Of a stretch of 64,000 nt of DNA, positions 1 through 13,027 are shown one piece after another. Location of the stretch: positions 35,606,022-35,670,021 of the forward strand of contig CM022665.1 of the NCBI GenBank assembly GCA_012295275.1, read 5' to 3'. This DNA is from Chrysomallon squamiferum. Lineage: Eukaryota > Mollusca > Gastropoda > Neomphalida > Peltospiridae. Positions within the stretch are counted from its first letter, which is position 1; each line of letters starts with the position of its first letter. Both the position numbers and the translations under genes were made by a program. The notes under the pieces were generated by a model. That model ran no database searches. It was not told where the DNA came from and saw nothing but the letters and a program-made list of their open reading frames with translations.

Positions 1-912
1 AATCATTTTAGTTAGGACACACTGACTAACGCATCGAGCTAAGTGAACCAGGGGCAAATCCATGACGATTACTTTGCTGAAACGGAGTGGAGGATAAGGG
101 ATGCTCGAAAAACTTTGAAAGTTTTTTTTTGTTGTTCAGAATTAAAATGACAATTTAATTAAAATTTTAGAAATGAGAGTAAATAGTACTTACATATGTT
201 AATACATACTTACGTACATACGCACAACGGGACACACACACAAACACACATATATATATATATATATATTAAAGTAAAGCAAAATGATAGATTAAATACT
301 GCATACAGAATTTGCCTTGCATGTGAAAATTTATAAAAGCACTTTTTTTAAAAAGAAATTTACTTTCGTTCGTTTATTTAAAACTGTCTTTCTAGTCTGC
401 TAGGAAAAAAAATACAAAAACACTTAAACGAACATAACTAAATTAACGTTCGTATAACGATTTTAAAATGAAACATTAACTTGAAAATCAATTTCAAGAA
501 CAAAAAAATACATATTTCTTTTTAAATTCTTTTTTACTCATTATACGTAAAAATTCTGGCTAAAACGAATGTTCAAGTAATTTAAATTCTCGTGATACTA
601 AAATTACTGTAAAACAATTTCGAACTAAAAGCTTCTTTCTTATACATTTCCATTAAACATTTTTTTCTTTTTTTTTGTTTATTTCTCTATCGATTGTAGA
701 CGTTCTGAAACTGAATTTTTTGCTGGCCATAAAATCTTGCAACATTGAGCTCTCCTGCACTGCACGGTCAGTGATCGGGTTGTTACACAAACCACTGACT
801 GTTGATGGACAGATTAGGTGCATCGTTTTGACACTACATCTGGTCTGCGTTCTCATTATCTGCCAGGTTATGAAAATATTTCCACTTTCCAAATCAGCTT
901 GTCTTCATTTTT

Positions 913-957
<45 letters not shown>

Positions 958-1131
958 GTTATTGGTATTTTGTTTTGTTTAAAATTAATATATATTCTTA
1001 ATATTCTTAACACACAGATTTCAGACGTTTTAATAAACATGCAAACATATGTGAATGCAATCAAGCAATCAGCCATCAATCTTTCATGCATCCATCTGTC
1101 CATATATTTATACAAACACACATACATATAG

Positions 1132-1164
<33 letters not shown>

Positions 1165-4100
1165 CACACACACACACACACACAGACACACAGACACACA
1201 CAAACACATATACAGAAATATACATATATACAAACACAAAATAGTTACATACACATACATACATACGTACGTACGTACATATATACACACATACACACAC
1301 ACACACATACATACATACATACATACATACATACATACATACATACATACATACATACATACATACATACATACATACATACATAAATTTAAAGTTCTAG
1401 ATTAAACACCTTAATAGACGTGCGTGGTACGACTGCTTAAATTTAGCAGGATCAAATCTTAGCGTGATATGCTCCCCTGTCTATGGAAAACATAATTTCC
1501 CTTTTTGTTAAAAAAAAGAATATCCCATGGTATGCGGGATTCCCAGTTCATATAATTATTTTATACAAGACACCTGCTAACAGTTGATATAGTATATTCG
1601 TTATTTGATAGTGGCCTAGGAGGAATATATTAATTTTTCTTTATATTTAGTTTGAAATATAATATTCAGTTGTTAGAACTTCTACATTATTAATGCCCTG
1701 TCGTGTTACTAATGACATTAATTTGAACTTCTAGAGAACTATCAGTCTGTAACATTGCACGTTCAGTATTAAATATCTCAGCCGTTCTTTTCACACTTTA
1801 CAAATCACCACGAATGTAAATCCATATTTTTAATAACAGTGTATTAGAAAATGCGATGGTTATTTCCCTAACGTATTATTATTTTCTGGCCTTATATTCC
1901 ATAAATAAAATGGCCGGGTTATTTAGAAATATAACTTACGATTTAACATTCAGAATATCGGTTATGTATTTCCAGCGGGGAAAGGGCTCGTAGAAGTCTG
2001 AATACGGTAATTAGCCAAGCAAAATAGAAGAAGTGGTTGTCTCCCATTTGATGCAAGTTGACGTTTTCTCAGTTTTTACCCTGTCGATTTCGATTTTAAT
2101 TAATACAAAATCGTTAACCTTACTCGAGCAGTCCAGTACGTTGAGATACAGAGGAAACAATAATGATTATTAAAATAACGCTAGCTGCTTGTCTATGGGT
2201 ATGAAGCTGCAGCATATTTAATGAGTTTAGATTGAGTATATTTTATTTTAGTGCTGTATGTTTGTGTTGTGTTGTGTTGTGTATATGTGTCTGTATGCAA
2301 AACTATGTATATATTTTATATTCATTTTAATTCACATCTTTACAACAGTCATATCATGATATTACAGTACTGCATTCTTTTGATCCACTTCTGTGTATTA
2401 GTAAAACGTTTATCGCATGTGTAACTACTATGAGGATAAAATAAATTAATTTATTTATTATTGTTGTTATTTTTGTTTTTTGTGTAGTAGATGTTAAAAA
2501 AAAAAAATAATAATAATAAATTTGCACAGATATATTTTCTTTTAAAGAAGAAAAAATATACATAAAACACTAACGATGTATTAAGGTTAATAAGGAAAAA
2601 CATACAGGGAGAAATATTTAGATAGGTAGATAGATAGAGAGATAGATAGATATATTAATAGACACACAGATAGACAGAAAGATGATAGATAATGAATAGA
2701 GAAATAAAGTGACAGAAACAGAGTGAACGAAAATGAGAGAAGGGCACTTAGTATTTAAATCAGAAGATAGAAAGAAAAAAGAAAAAGAAGAAATAAGATA
2801 TAAATTTCAAACCTGTGGTTTTTATCGCTCTTGTATAATTAAGCGTTTCCAAAAGGATGAAATGAAATCATTAGATTTTATTAAGTTAGGAAAATTCATA
2901 ACTTACGGCTAAGTGGCCAGCCAATTGAATTTAACGCTCCAATTCACCGCGCATAATGCAAAGTAAACGTATTTGTTTCATCTCAAAATCGATTCCTTTA
3001 ATTGCTAGAACTTTTGTAATTCTGCCAGTCAAGTACATCACAGTTTATATGATCAGTAATAAAAACTATGTATTAGTCTAGTGTTTTGATTTATTTAATT
3101 CAGTGATAACAGAATGAGGTACTGTGGTCTTTCGATATGACCCAGGCAATATATGTACGCCGTATCGATGTCATGGTTTTGCGTCACATTTCTATAACGG
3201 CGTTGCATCAAAATAAACGCGCTGCTGTTAAAACAGTTATCTTTGGATATTACTGTGGAATTATAATATATTCATGATCCACTATAAAGGATATAGAAAA
3301 CAAAAATTAGTGGGACAAAGGACGGTGATAAACGTATTTTTAATAAATAAATAAATAATAAAGAAACGAAAAAGAAAACGTGATAGGTATAATTAATAAA
3401 TTTGTAGATGATTTAATCATAACACAAACGTTTAAAAGCAGTTACATCCTGAATTATATTAACCTAGAATAAATCATATCAAAATATAACAGTAATAAAG
3501 AAAAACACTAATATCTATACACGGGTTAAACTTTTCCTTGTATTACATACGTATAGTTTAAAATAAAATAACATTAATGAAGGAAAAAGTCGGCACCAAA
3601 ATAATTCAGTAAAACTACGGTATGCTGCTGAAAGAATAATGTCTGTACCTTGCGTCACTTTCGTGCAGTATTATCTGTATATTGTTCAAAATAAAATATC
3701 GAATTTTTTACAGATAAATATTCAGACCTCAATCAGCAACGATGTCAAAACCGAGGTACTCTCCTGTGAAGGAGGAACAACGTATACACAACTTAAGATC
3801 TTCTGTCAAAAATGATTAATTGACGTCTGCAGAGTTTTAGTATTTGTGACAGTTCCAAAGTGATATTTATCTCACGTGAATACATATATATAAAAAAAAA
3901 AAAAAAAATTCTGGGCTTGTGCAAGAATTCAGTTTTGACAAAAAATACTGTAAGCCCCCGAAAATACTACTGATCAGTAGCACTTCAGGTCTTTCTCTTA
4001 GCACCCGTTACCAGCCTTCCTCGAGATGAATCCAAAAAGGAAATAAGAATTATTTTATTCAATGATGCACTTTATAGTTTTATTCCACGGTTATGTTGCA

Positions 4101-5203
4101 GGATATATATTATTAAGCACAACAAATAACATAATAGTTTGAAAAATAACGGTTAAAGAAAATTGTTACACTTAGGTACTAAGAAATTATATTACTACTA
4201 CACCAACAAAAACTATTGCTACCACTACCACAACCATCATTACTGTTGTTCCTACTGCTACCACCAACACTTCAGCTACTATTGCTGCTGCTGCTGCTAC
4301 TACTACTATAACTGCTACTGCTACTACCATATTTTCTTTATTAAGTACATTTTACACTATCAAATCAGTTAAGTAAACAGAATAATGTACCTATTCATTA
4401 GACAAAACAATTTAATAAAACAAAAAATAATAATAATCATAAAAAAAACTTTTTCTTAATTTTTTAAATTTGTTATGATCAATTTTAATCTAATTAGCAG
4501 TGTGAGTGAGTTTGATTGATTCACACACTGATGAAATGACCCGGAAGAACAAGCTAAAAAATGAAAAAAAAAAAAAGAAAAAAGAAAAAAAAGGGCTGAC
4601 TTCACCTTGTGCCTGACCTTAAGTTCTATCAAAAAAATTTCTTATAAATACAAATCCAGAAATTAATAAATTATCACTGTGAACTCGTGCACTTAGTAAG
4701 TATAATATTTTGGTGGTTATTTCATTATCAACTACTTATTTTAGAAATTAAATATTTAAAATTAAATCTCCAATATGATAAAAGATTATATATATAATAA
4801 TATTGTTTCTAATTTTTGTAAAATTATAAAATGCAAAGAGTATATGTATATTCAATTTTTAAAATAGTTGAAATAAACAGATGCAAAATTACTTAAGATT
4901 TGCAAACGGGAAAATTTCGAATTCATTTTTTTGAACCTGATTCAATATAATTTTATTGGTTATTAAATAATGAAATTTAATTGCGTATAATATAACAGTA
5001 TCTGATTTATAAAACATTAAATTTTCTAAAATGACTGTAATTTAATAATTATATTATATTTCTATAGTTAGTCATCTCTATCTATCTATCTGTCTATCTA
5101 TTTAATTGTATTAAATACTTTAAAAAACACACTAAACAAAACAATATTATACAAGAAATGACAAAACAAATCAAAATGATTCAGTCAATTAAAAAATAGA
5201 ATA

Positions 5204-5244
<41 letters not shown>

Positions 5245-5280
5245 AATGTGACATATCGTCATTCTGGCACAGTCGTGTAA
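1..5280. other. Gene-free AT-rich flank with microsatellites
   Basis: I see no coding exon with family resemblance here. The stretch holds simple repeats: a CA/TA run near 233-268, an AAT run that turns into ATT near 915-957 (a self-complementary stretch), CA and CATA arrays at 1124-1385, GATA-like repeats near 2620-2660, CTG/CTA/CAN triplets near 4200-4330, and a GT run at about 5205-5240. The open frames in this interval are translations of these repeats. Confidence 0.7.
1124..1385. repeat. CA dinucleotide and CATA tetranucleotide microsatellites
   Basis: An interrupted CA array (about 1131-1205) is followed by a CATA array that is nearly uninterrupted from about 1305 to 1384. The long His/Thr-rich and Tyr/Val/Cys-rich open frames on both strands come from these arrays and are not genes. 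Confidence 0.95.
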
Positions 5281-5434
5281 AAAAAAGGATAAAGAGAACA
5301 CTTATTATTGTTGCTTTTGCAACCTGCGTCTGGCAGGAAGAATATTAACGTGTTGGTTTACGGATTATCAAATACTTCAAACACTGGCTATTATTTTTAG
5401 GTTCTGACCTTGAATTCTTTTTCAAAACGTCACT

Positions 5435-5848
5435 ATGATGAAGGCTGTTTTTGTTGTGCTTGTTGTCATCTTCACTGTTGCCTGTGCCTTTCCACAGTAT
5501 GGAAATGGATTCGGTAACAGAGGAGGGGGAAAAGGTCAGTGGGGAGGTTATGGTAATCACGGAGGTGGATACGGAGGCGGTTACGGGGGCGGTTTCGGAG
5601 GTTACGGTGGGGGAAAAGGATTCGGTTTCGGCTGGGGAGGTTGGAACGGAGGACATGGGGGAAACGGTGGTAGATACGGAGGAGGACACGGTGGTGGACA
5701 TGGAAGAGGATACGGAAGTTACGGTTACGGAGGTGGACACGGAGGTGGATACGGAAGTTACGGTTACGGAGGTTACGGTTACGGAGGTGGAAACGGAGGT
5801 TACGGAGTTGGACATGGAGGAGGAAATATTGGATACGGAGTATATTAA
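5435..5848 (+). CDS. Small secreted glycine-rich protein (gene A)
   Basis: The 137-residue product starts Met-Met-Lys-Ala, followed by a hydrophobic stretch ending in Ala-Cys-Ala at about residue 18, which is a typical signal peptide with a cleavage site. The rest is almost entirely Gly with Tyr, His, Phe and Trp, in short blocks such as GGYGGG, GGHGGG and YGSYGYGG. Such proteins are usually secreted structural or matrix proteins (cuticle, shell, adhesive or egg-case type). I cannot say which tissue. It is a divergent paralogue of the genes at 9700, 14297 and 19250, with the same N-terminal leader. Four bases after the TAA stop there is a GT donor (AAG|GTTTTA at 5853), and a matching acceptor lies at 6203, so the 3'UTR appears to be spliced. 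I saw no clear TATA box; a weak GATAAAG near 5288 sits in a context (AGAGAACACTT) shared with the 9700 gene. Confidence 0.88.
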   Translation: MMKAVFVVLVVIFTVACAFPQYGNGFGNRGGGKGQWGGYGNHGGGYGGGYGGGFGGYGGGKGFGFGWGGWNGGHGGNGGRYGGGHGGGHGRGYGSYGYGGGHGGGYGSYGYGGYGYGGGNGGYGVGHGGGNIGYGVY

Positions 5849-6203
5849 GAAGGTTTTAAATTATTTTTAAAATGGTTAAATAATTTATAAATTACGTGTG
5901 TACTTAGCTTATCTGAGATAGACAAGAAAAACAAATAGAAACGAGTTAACAGTTAATTATTATATAACAAACTATTTATTGTTCATATCTTTCATGAACA
6001 CTTAATAAAAGACTAAAATATACAAAATACTGAATAGGATTACTGTGTTTATTAAAATGGCTGTATAAAGCTAAATGTCATTATCTTGTTATAGTAATAA
6101 AAATGTTCTGATGATCATTCTAACAATTTCGTTTAACAAAATATTTATTTTTGCGTTATCTGTGAATAATTAACTGATTTCTTTTGATGTATTTTTGTTT
6201 CAG

Positions 6204-6270
6204 GTGTGATGCCTCTGTGATTTCATGAAAGACGTTTAAATGAAATAATAAATTTATTTAATTCAAATTA
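6204..6270 (+). other. 3'UTR exon of glycine-rich gene A
   Basis: A polypyrimidine tract and CAG acceptor at 6192-6203 precede this short stretch, which contains AATAAA at 6247-6252. Its placement and the shared ATGAAAGACG / GTGAAAGGAG-like start match the terminal exons at 10505, 15146 and 15851. This gives an intron of about 350 bp (5853-6203) wholly within the 3'UTR. The end is approximate. Confidence 0.6.
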
Positions 6271-6274
6271 TTGT

Positions 6275-6461
6275 TTTTGTGGGGTTTTTTAAATTCTCTT
6301 TATTACATAGTGCCGTTTTTTGGTTTCTCATAAAAGCATTTAACTGTATTAAATGCTTAAAAAAGTTACCAAACAAGGCAAGAATAAAACAACAAATAAC
6401 AAAACAAAGCAAAAATCAATAAATCAATATAAAATAAATAAATAAAATAAATAAAATAAAA

Positions 6462-6492
<31 letters not shown>

Positions 6493-8534
6493 ATGAATAA
6501 ATAAAATAAATAATAAAATAAAATAAAATAAAATAAGATAAAATAAAATAAAGCAAAACTTGCTGATGGAATATCTGTTCCAGTAACGTCTGTGACTAAT
6601 CAAAATGACATACACCATCCATCAATGAGATAACCGGAATCTTGTTACAGGATATGTTTTACCTTCGAATAGAAATGACATTCAGGACGAATTACTATAA
6701 CTTGTTTTAAATTCTTACTGAGATTAATCAATAAATGTTTCACTACTGATTATTTCATAGCAATTTGTGACAGATTAGTAAAGCTACAGCACAGTCTGAA
6801 CGATTTTATATTACACCAGATTACTTTGATTACATGTGAAAGGTATGCGATCTAAATAAATGGTTCAAAGGACACAAACAAATGGAGAGAAATATATATA
6901 TATATATATTTATATATGTATATTATTGTGTACCTACATTTTGTTTGACTAAAACTAACTGAATTATGCTTGTAACCAACAAACTGATTAGCTAAATGAA
7001 CACAGTTACAGTCATTTCATGTGGATTTCCTTATAAAGGAAACTTGTTGTTATTTAATAATTATAAAATAGTAAATACTGTTAAGAAATTTGATTGTGTG
7101 TATGTGTGCTTTCTTTTATTCTATTTTGTTAGTTTCAATAATATCATATTAAAGCAGAAAACTGTATTTTATTATTATTGTTATTATTAATACCTCTGAT
7201 ATTATTATTATTATACATTTATTTAAATAGAAAAAGATGTTATCAAAAATAAAGATTACTCGTAAAATGCATATTACAATGTGCTTAACTGTAATTCTAA
7301 CGTCCAAATGTTTAGTAAAAGCTACTTGGTTACATCTGGAAATATTATAAATTAAAATAAACAGGAAAATTTGATTTATATGTGTATCAGTCATGCATCT
7401 GTTGTGATTTCAGATTATTGATAGACATTTCATTAGTTTATATGACTAGAACATCTAACAGTATGATATAATGTGAATAAACCTTTAAGAATACTGTTCT
7501 AGCATTTATTTCAAGGCACTGCGTGAAATTGTAATTTAGAGCTGCATATTACAATTCATAGCTTGCAGATATCTAATTATTCCATAGTTCAAAGGGCCTA
7601 GACGGTCTTGTTTATTTTATTTAAAGACTGCGTGTAAATTACCTGTGGTACAAGAAAGTTAATTTAATTTGATTCATCAGTACCTAATGTATTTCCAAAC
7701 TTTGCTTATGACAAGTCTACAATAGATAATTAATGGATACTGGGTACATATTCTGAGTATAATAACAATTTTATTTATTATCAGAAGATACTACGAGTCT
7801 CTTTTCAGGGAAACAGACGGGTTTTAAGAAGAGTAAAATTCATTTCAGAAAAATAGGTGTACATTTATGATCCAAGCCGACGCCCTACTTCTCAAGTTCG
7901 TGTTGAAAATTTAGACATGTTGCAGTGAAACACAGTCATACAGATCTATCATTTAACTAACTCCAAGACACTCTCTGTAAAGCAGTATAAACAAGAGAAA
8001 GTGAAACTGATACAAATGTAAAATATCAGGATATTTACAGGCACACGTAAGAATGTGTGTGCTTATGTGTGTGTGCGTGCATCTGTGTGTGTGTGTATGA
8101 GTGTGTAACAGACGACTGTTTATCTATGTGTTGGTGTATGTGCGTATGTGTATGCATGTCTGTATATATGTATCAGTAAGAGTTTGTGTTTGTATGTATA
8201 TAGTATTTATGTGTTAAACTTGTTTTTTTAGTTTTAAATATTGTAATCTTCTAAACTAATCAGCATCTAAAACTGTTATGTATATTAATTGCTATATTTA
8301 ATTACTAAAATATAGCCATAGTAAAACTTAAACCCAGTTCAAAATGTGACAAAAACAAAAAACCCACTAAATATATGTAAACATTTGCATTTTCCATACT
8401 TCTAAAATAAATTACTTATGTCTCATGATCCAAAAGATAGCAGTCATAAAAATATACTTCAAACAAACTGAAGCTGTAGATTTAAACCATTTATTCATTT
8501 TATCAAGTATTAGTTTGTTCCACTTTTCTGCGTA
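6275..8534. other. Intergenic, no gene seen
   Basis: AT-rich spacer with AAATA/CTAA repeats at about 6420-6555 and a GT-rich stretch near 8050-8210. I found no exon with recognisable protein similarity on either strand. Confidence 0.65.
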
Positions 8535-8856
8535 TTATTTACACACGTAATTTGTTGGTAAACTCTAACGAGGTAATAATATCTAACATCACACAATGGT
8601 ACTTAAATTAAAATTCCCATCTGTAAGAAGAAGACGTCAGTGATGCTACCATAGATCACTGAATGTGAATTGTAATTATTTTAATAAAAACCTATTTTTA
8701 TGAACTTTTTACCTAAAGTAAGCGTCATTCTACAATTTACAAACTAATTAGTCCCTAATTTACAATACTTAGTTTGATTTGAACTTTTGGCTGACGATTG
8801 AAACATATCTCACCCCGGCATTATGATTACTATGATAGTAATTAATTAATTTAATA

Positions 8857-8976
<120 letters not shown>

Positions 8977-9297
8977 TTGTTTTCAGAATTAATGGAGAAA
9001 AAACGGAACATATTTATTTCCTTAAGTAATATGGTACTGGTATTAGTTTTAAAATCATTTTGTTATATGTCAGGAAAAGAAATGAAACAAGAAGGTCCTT
9101 TCCGTATTTGCTTAAAAAAAAAAAAAACAAATACTAATAATTAGTCAGTAAAAAAAATTATTGTCATCAATCTGAAACAAATTATAAGGTCAAAGTAAAC
9201 TGATCGATTTCAAATCAATCAGCTTACCCAGAAGTTCAACATAAGTGACATTCTATTTATTGTGACCTCACGACGAAGTTAAGTAATACATTTTGTG

Positions 9298-9305
9298 TAT
9301 AAATA
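9298..9305 (+). promoter_or_regulatory. TATA box of glycine-rich gene B
   Basis: TATAAATA followed by GGGCGGG lies about 50 bp before a GTAAGT donor (9351). A short noncoding first exon would therefore run from about 9328 to 9350. The element is perfectly kept in the duplicate at 13897-13904, and a comparable TATATAAATA precedes the minus-strand gene at 19250-19669. Confidence 0.75.
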
Positions 9306-9327
9306 GGGCGGGAAAGAGAACACTTTA

Positions 9328-9350
9328 GATTACTTCTGAAAAGCAACACA
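9328..9350 (+). other. Noncoding first exon of gene B (start approximate)
   Basis: The interval between the predicted start site, about 30 bp after the TATA box, and the GTAAGT donor at 9351 ends in AACACA. The matching acceptor is TTTTTTGTAG at 9690, giving exon 2 nine bases before the start codon. The transcription start is inferred from TATA spacing only. Confidence 0.55.
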
Positions 9351-9699
9351 GTAAGTAAACTTGACAAATATTTGCACTTTGTTTCTTTCATTAATTACTA
9401 ATGGAATGATAAAATATATCTATTAGCTTAAATGATTTTTGTATATTTGTTTTTAAGTTAAATCAATAAAAGTTAACTTCGAAATAAAATTATAGCGTGT
9501 CTAAAATCTAACAGTTTTCGAATTTTCCTTTCTGAATTGTATTTTGATGAGAAACAATTTCACTCAGTATTTTATGCAGTTCGACTAACAATAATGAATT
9601 GCTAGTATATGCATTTGAATGATATTCTCACTACGTTATATACCTTACTTAAAATTTGCAAGTTTACGATAATAAATCTATTTTTTGTAGCCATTTACA

Positions 9700-10083
9700 A
9701 TGATGAAAGCTATCTTCGCCGTTCTTGCCATCTGCTTGTCTGTTGCCTGTGCCGGGCAAAGCTATTATGGATATTACGGAAAAGGTAATGGAGGTTTAGG
9801 CGGATGGGGTGGAGGACACGGTGGAGGATGGGGAGGTTTCGGGGGAGGACACGGCGGAGGTTGGGGAGGATTCGGAGGGGGACACGGAGGTGGATGGGGA
9901 GGATTTGGAGGAGGACACGGAGGTGGATGGGGAGGATTCGGAGGAGGAAAAGGCGGACACGGAGGAGGATGGGGAGGATACGGGGGCGGTTATGGAGGAG
10001 GATATGGAGGATACGGAGGCGGATACGGGGGCGGATTCGGAGGATATGGAAACCAATACGGAAGCGGATATAACACATATTGA
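9700..10083 (+). CDS. Small secreted glycine-rich protein with GGHGGGWGGF repeats (gene B)
   Basis: The 127-residue protein has a signal peptide (Met-Met-Lys-Ala leader, hydrophobic core, Ala-Cys-Ala at about residues 16-18), then a short Tyr-rich start (SYYGYYGKG). Next come tandem ten-residue units of the form GGHGGGWGGF (about residues 35-80), then a GGYGGGYGG section ending in NTY. Periodic Trp, His and aromatic residues in a Gly background suggest a structural secreted protein; the exact role is unknown. The start is the first of two Met codons, nine bases after a splice acceptor at 9690. An intron begins four bases after the TGA stop (donor GT at 10088, acceptor at 10504). This copy is intact, unlike its near-identical duplicate at 14297. 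Confidence 0.92.
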   Translation: MMKAIFAVLAICLSVACAGQSYYGYYGKGNGGLGGWGGGHGGGWGGFGGGHGGGWGGFGGGHGGGWGGFGGGHGGGWGGFGGGKGGHGGGWGGYGGGYGGGYGGYGGGYGGGFGGYGNQYGSGYNTY

Positions 10084-10096
10084 GAAGGTGACCAAA

Positions 10097-11177
10097 TATT
10101 TATCACACAGTTAATTAATGAGTCTACAAAATTTCACTTCCGTACTTGCATAATGCATTTACTTATTTGTATTTCTGATCTGTACACTGTTTCAGCTAAC
10201 ACTTGTAGTCTGTGCCTGCAACTGGCTGTGTGACAAAAAGCTCACTAAAGACCTAAGTATCGACGGGTACATCAGTATCACACTACTAAACAGGAAATAA
10301 ATGAACTAAACAGTAAAGTAAGGGTGTTAATACTAAAAGGTGAGCTTTTAGTAAAACTAAAAGAATGAACTTAGTAGTTTCATGTACGACACTTAAGTTT
10401 AACACTGTTTTTTTTTTTTTTTTTTTTTTTTTTTTTGGTCTACTTTCATGGAAAGGACAGGAAGAATAACACACCTTTATGTATTAAATGTTTTATATTT
10501 TCAGATAAAATCCAGGAACGTGAAAGGAGATCATATTCTCGTGTCGGAGAAAAATAAAATGATATAATAAAGTTAAGATAATCGATGTTGTTTTTATTTC
10601 AACCTCCAATCACGGAACATAGTCAAAATATGATCATTATACAATAAATAAAAATATTAAGATATGCATTTAAATAAGTGTAAAATTTAATGTTTTCTCT
10701 TTTAATGATATTATGAAAGACAAGTTACAAACCGTAAAAAGACATAAATACAGAAAGACAAAAGTACTTTCGTACAAACATTCATATAAACATACACATG
10801 TATATGTGTACATCCACACATACATACTTATATACATACAAATTTACATACATATATAAACATTCATGCACACATGCTTGTAAATACACACACATATTTA
10901 GATATCATGTAAGCAGACACATCGGAAAGCAAAAATAACTACACGTATCTGTACAAAAGATTAATTCTTTTATTACTGTTATAATTACTGTTGTATGTTT
11001 TAAAGCATTTCTAACAACTAACCTGATGATTTTTTTAATAGAGTTTGTTAAACAAATATGAATAAAAATCCTACTGCACGCAATTTTAATTTAGAAGAGG
11101 AAAGTCTGAATTGAAGTAAAAGTCAGAGATTTCTCTGAAAAAGAATCTGCTTATGTGAGAATTAGGTGCTCAAGTTA
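10097..11177. repeat. Older paralogous block, copy 1
   Basis: From just after the gene B stop codon to about 11177 this sequence aligns, with many differences and indels, to 15416-16531. Anchors are TTATCACACAGTTAATTAAT at the start, the terminal exon, GACAAGTTA-AAACCGTAAAA, and GATTTCTCTGAAA near the end. It records an older duplication of the gene's 3' half. Confidence 0.8.
10505..10590 (+). other. 3'UTR terminal exon of gene B
   Basis: It follows a TTTTCAG acceptor and carries AATAAA at 10566-10571. The same exon occurs at 15146 (identical) and 15851 (diverged). The 3' end is estimated from the usual spacing after the signal. Confidence 0.7.
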
Positions 11178-12459
11178 AGAATTCCATATTTGTTTATTTC
11201 ACTACTATTCAATTCCTAGTGCTCAAGAATGAGCAATATATAAATACAATCGACAGCTATAATAAATGATACTTGTATATGACTCGGTATTCTTTTTCCT
11301 TTTTTTTTTCTTTTTTTTTTTTTTTTTTTTTTGGCGAGGTTCGGTGTGACCAAACAATGCAACACTTTCAACCACTTTGCACTTTTCTGACAACGATACT
11401 GTCGTGATTAAAGTATGTTAGAACATTATTACATTGGCGTGAATCAATGAAATGCGAACAACCCTTTGACACACGTATACATAAACAATTAAATACATTT
11501 ATATACAAACGTCCGTACGTACATTCACAGATACTTACATACTTGCATATATAATACTGACTTACCTACGTCAGTACATAGACACCTACGTACACACACA
11601 AACACACGCACGAACACAGACACAGAATACATGGATTATACGTACATGCGTACATAGATATACACATACATAAGGCAAGAACAGCTAATGGAAATGATGA
11701 TGTAAACTCTGTAAGAAAATAAATTGAAATTCAACTTTGTAGGAATATAATGATATTTATATAAAAATATCACACATGATGGATTCAAATACAGCAACAG
11801 ATAGGACTAGGAAATTGTGTATCTTAGTAAGTTTCGAAAAGTGTACATCATTTACTCTTATTTTCTCTTTCAGTATTCACTGTCATTGTTTAGGTTCTAT
11901 TTCAATTCCCAAGTAGCAAAAAAGCGACAAACGATAAAAGAGTAATTGTATTTTACGCATTGTTTTGAACGTTTTTGCATACACATTTTGAACAATGTTT
12001 CTGGAGGAGTTTATCAGCACTCAAAACGAAATTTAATAAACAAACGCTTAAAAAAGAAATGTAAAACGAGTCAAAATATCAACAGTTAACAGTTTTATTT
12101 ACACAAGCATGTTTTTGTCAACACTTCATACTTCTAAGGTATTGTATGTTATCTGAAACGAAAACGAAAACATATTAATCGGTTATGTAGTTGAGTTCAC
12201 AAAGATAATACTAAATAAAATAAACTTTTCAATGCTGTATGCAGGTAAAATATCTTATAAAATATTATCATGAATTTGTAATTCGTAAAATGATTATTAA
12301 GTATTCTAAATTTTAACTTAGGACCTACTGATCAAATACAGACATTTCAAAATGTAGAAACATATTACTGGATACCGAGGTCTTGCAAACGTTACGTACC
12401 GAAACACACCAAAAACATAAAAAAATTAAATAATCCGATAAGAATGTTTCTTCATGTTT
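11178..12459. other. Intergenic, no gene seen
   Basis: AT-rich spacer with a poly-T tract near 11300-11332 and scattered CATA/CA repeats (11480-11670). No supported exon on either strand. Confidence 0.6.
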
Positions 12460-12899
12460 TCAGTATGAGCCGTATTCTTCGAATCCATTTCCGTATCCAG
12501 TTCCGTATCCTGTTGCGTATGCAGTTCCGTATCCATTTCCATATCCGGTCCCGTATCCACTTCCGTACCCGTTTCCGTATCCAGATCCTGTACCACTTCC
12601 ATTTCCACCTCCGTATCCTCCTCCATATCCAGTTCCGTATCCACCATATCCACCATATCCAGACCCGTGTCCTCCTCCAAATGTTCCCCATCCTCCGCCA
12701 GATTTACCCTGTCCTCCCCCTACTGTGTACCGTCATAACCGCTCTTTCCGTATCCGCCCCATCCAAAGACGCCTCCTCCGAATCCACCTTTACCGTCTCA
12801 CCAACCGCCAGTCAAGCTTCCGCCGTATCCATAATAGGTTTGACTGGCGCAAGCCAGAGACAAGCAGACGGCAAGAACGATGAAAACAGCCTCCATCAT
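12460..12899 (-). pseudogene. Decayed glycine-rich protein gene (gene E)
   Basis: Read on the minus strand from 12899, the sequence encodes the family leader (Met-Met-Glu-Ala, hydrophobic core, Ala-Cys-Ala-Ser) and SQTYYGYGG, matching genes B and C. It then hits a TGA after about 33 codons where the family has Gly. Further on there is a TAG in ACA-CAG-TAG, and the Gly frame resumes only after a shift: the interval is 440 nt, not a multiple of three. The downstream part is clear GYG-type repeat (GTGYGG, GNGYGSGYG) ending in Ser-Tyr-stop. Two other losses fit inactivation. The bases before the start (TTTTTACACAA) lack the AG acceptor found in genes B, C and D, and the conserved GT donor just after the stop is absent (TGAAAACATG). 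A possible relic of its first-exon donor (GACAGAGTAAGTG, minus strand) lies near 13085-13097. Confidence 0.85.
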
Positions 12900-12993
12900 T
12901 TGTGTAAAAAAAAAATTGATAACTTTTAAACTACATCGATTTTGAAATTATTTCTATAAATTCAAAATGTTTGATATATCTAACGGATTGAAT

Positions 12994-13027
<34 letters not shown>

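Noticed and set aside
1055-1405. His/Thr-rich and Tyr/Val/Cys-rich open frames
   Set aside because: Direct translations of CA and CATA microsatellites.
5345-5870. Overlapping open frames on both strands around gene A
   Set aside because: They arise because GGN-rich coding sequence lacks stops in other frames; only the frame at 5435 has a signal peptide and the family pattern. The same applies to the extra frames at 9710-10114, 14371-14691 and 19171-19665.
12444-12929. 161-residue plus-strand open frame
   Set aside because: Antisense shadow of the minus-strand glycine-rich pseudogene E.
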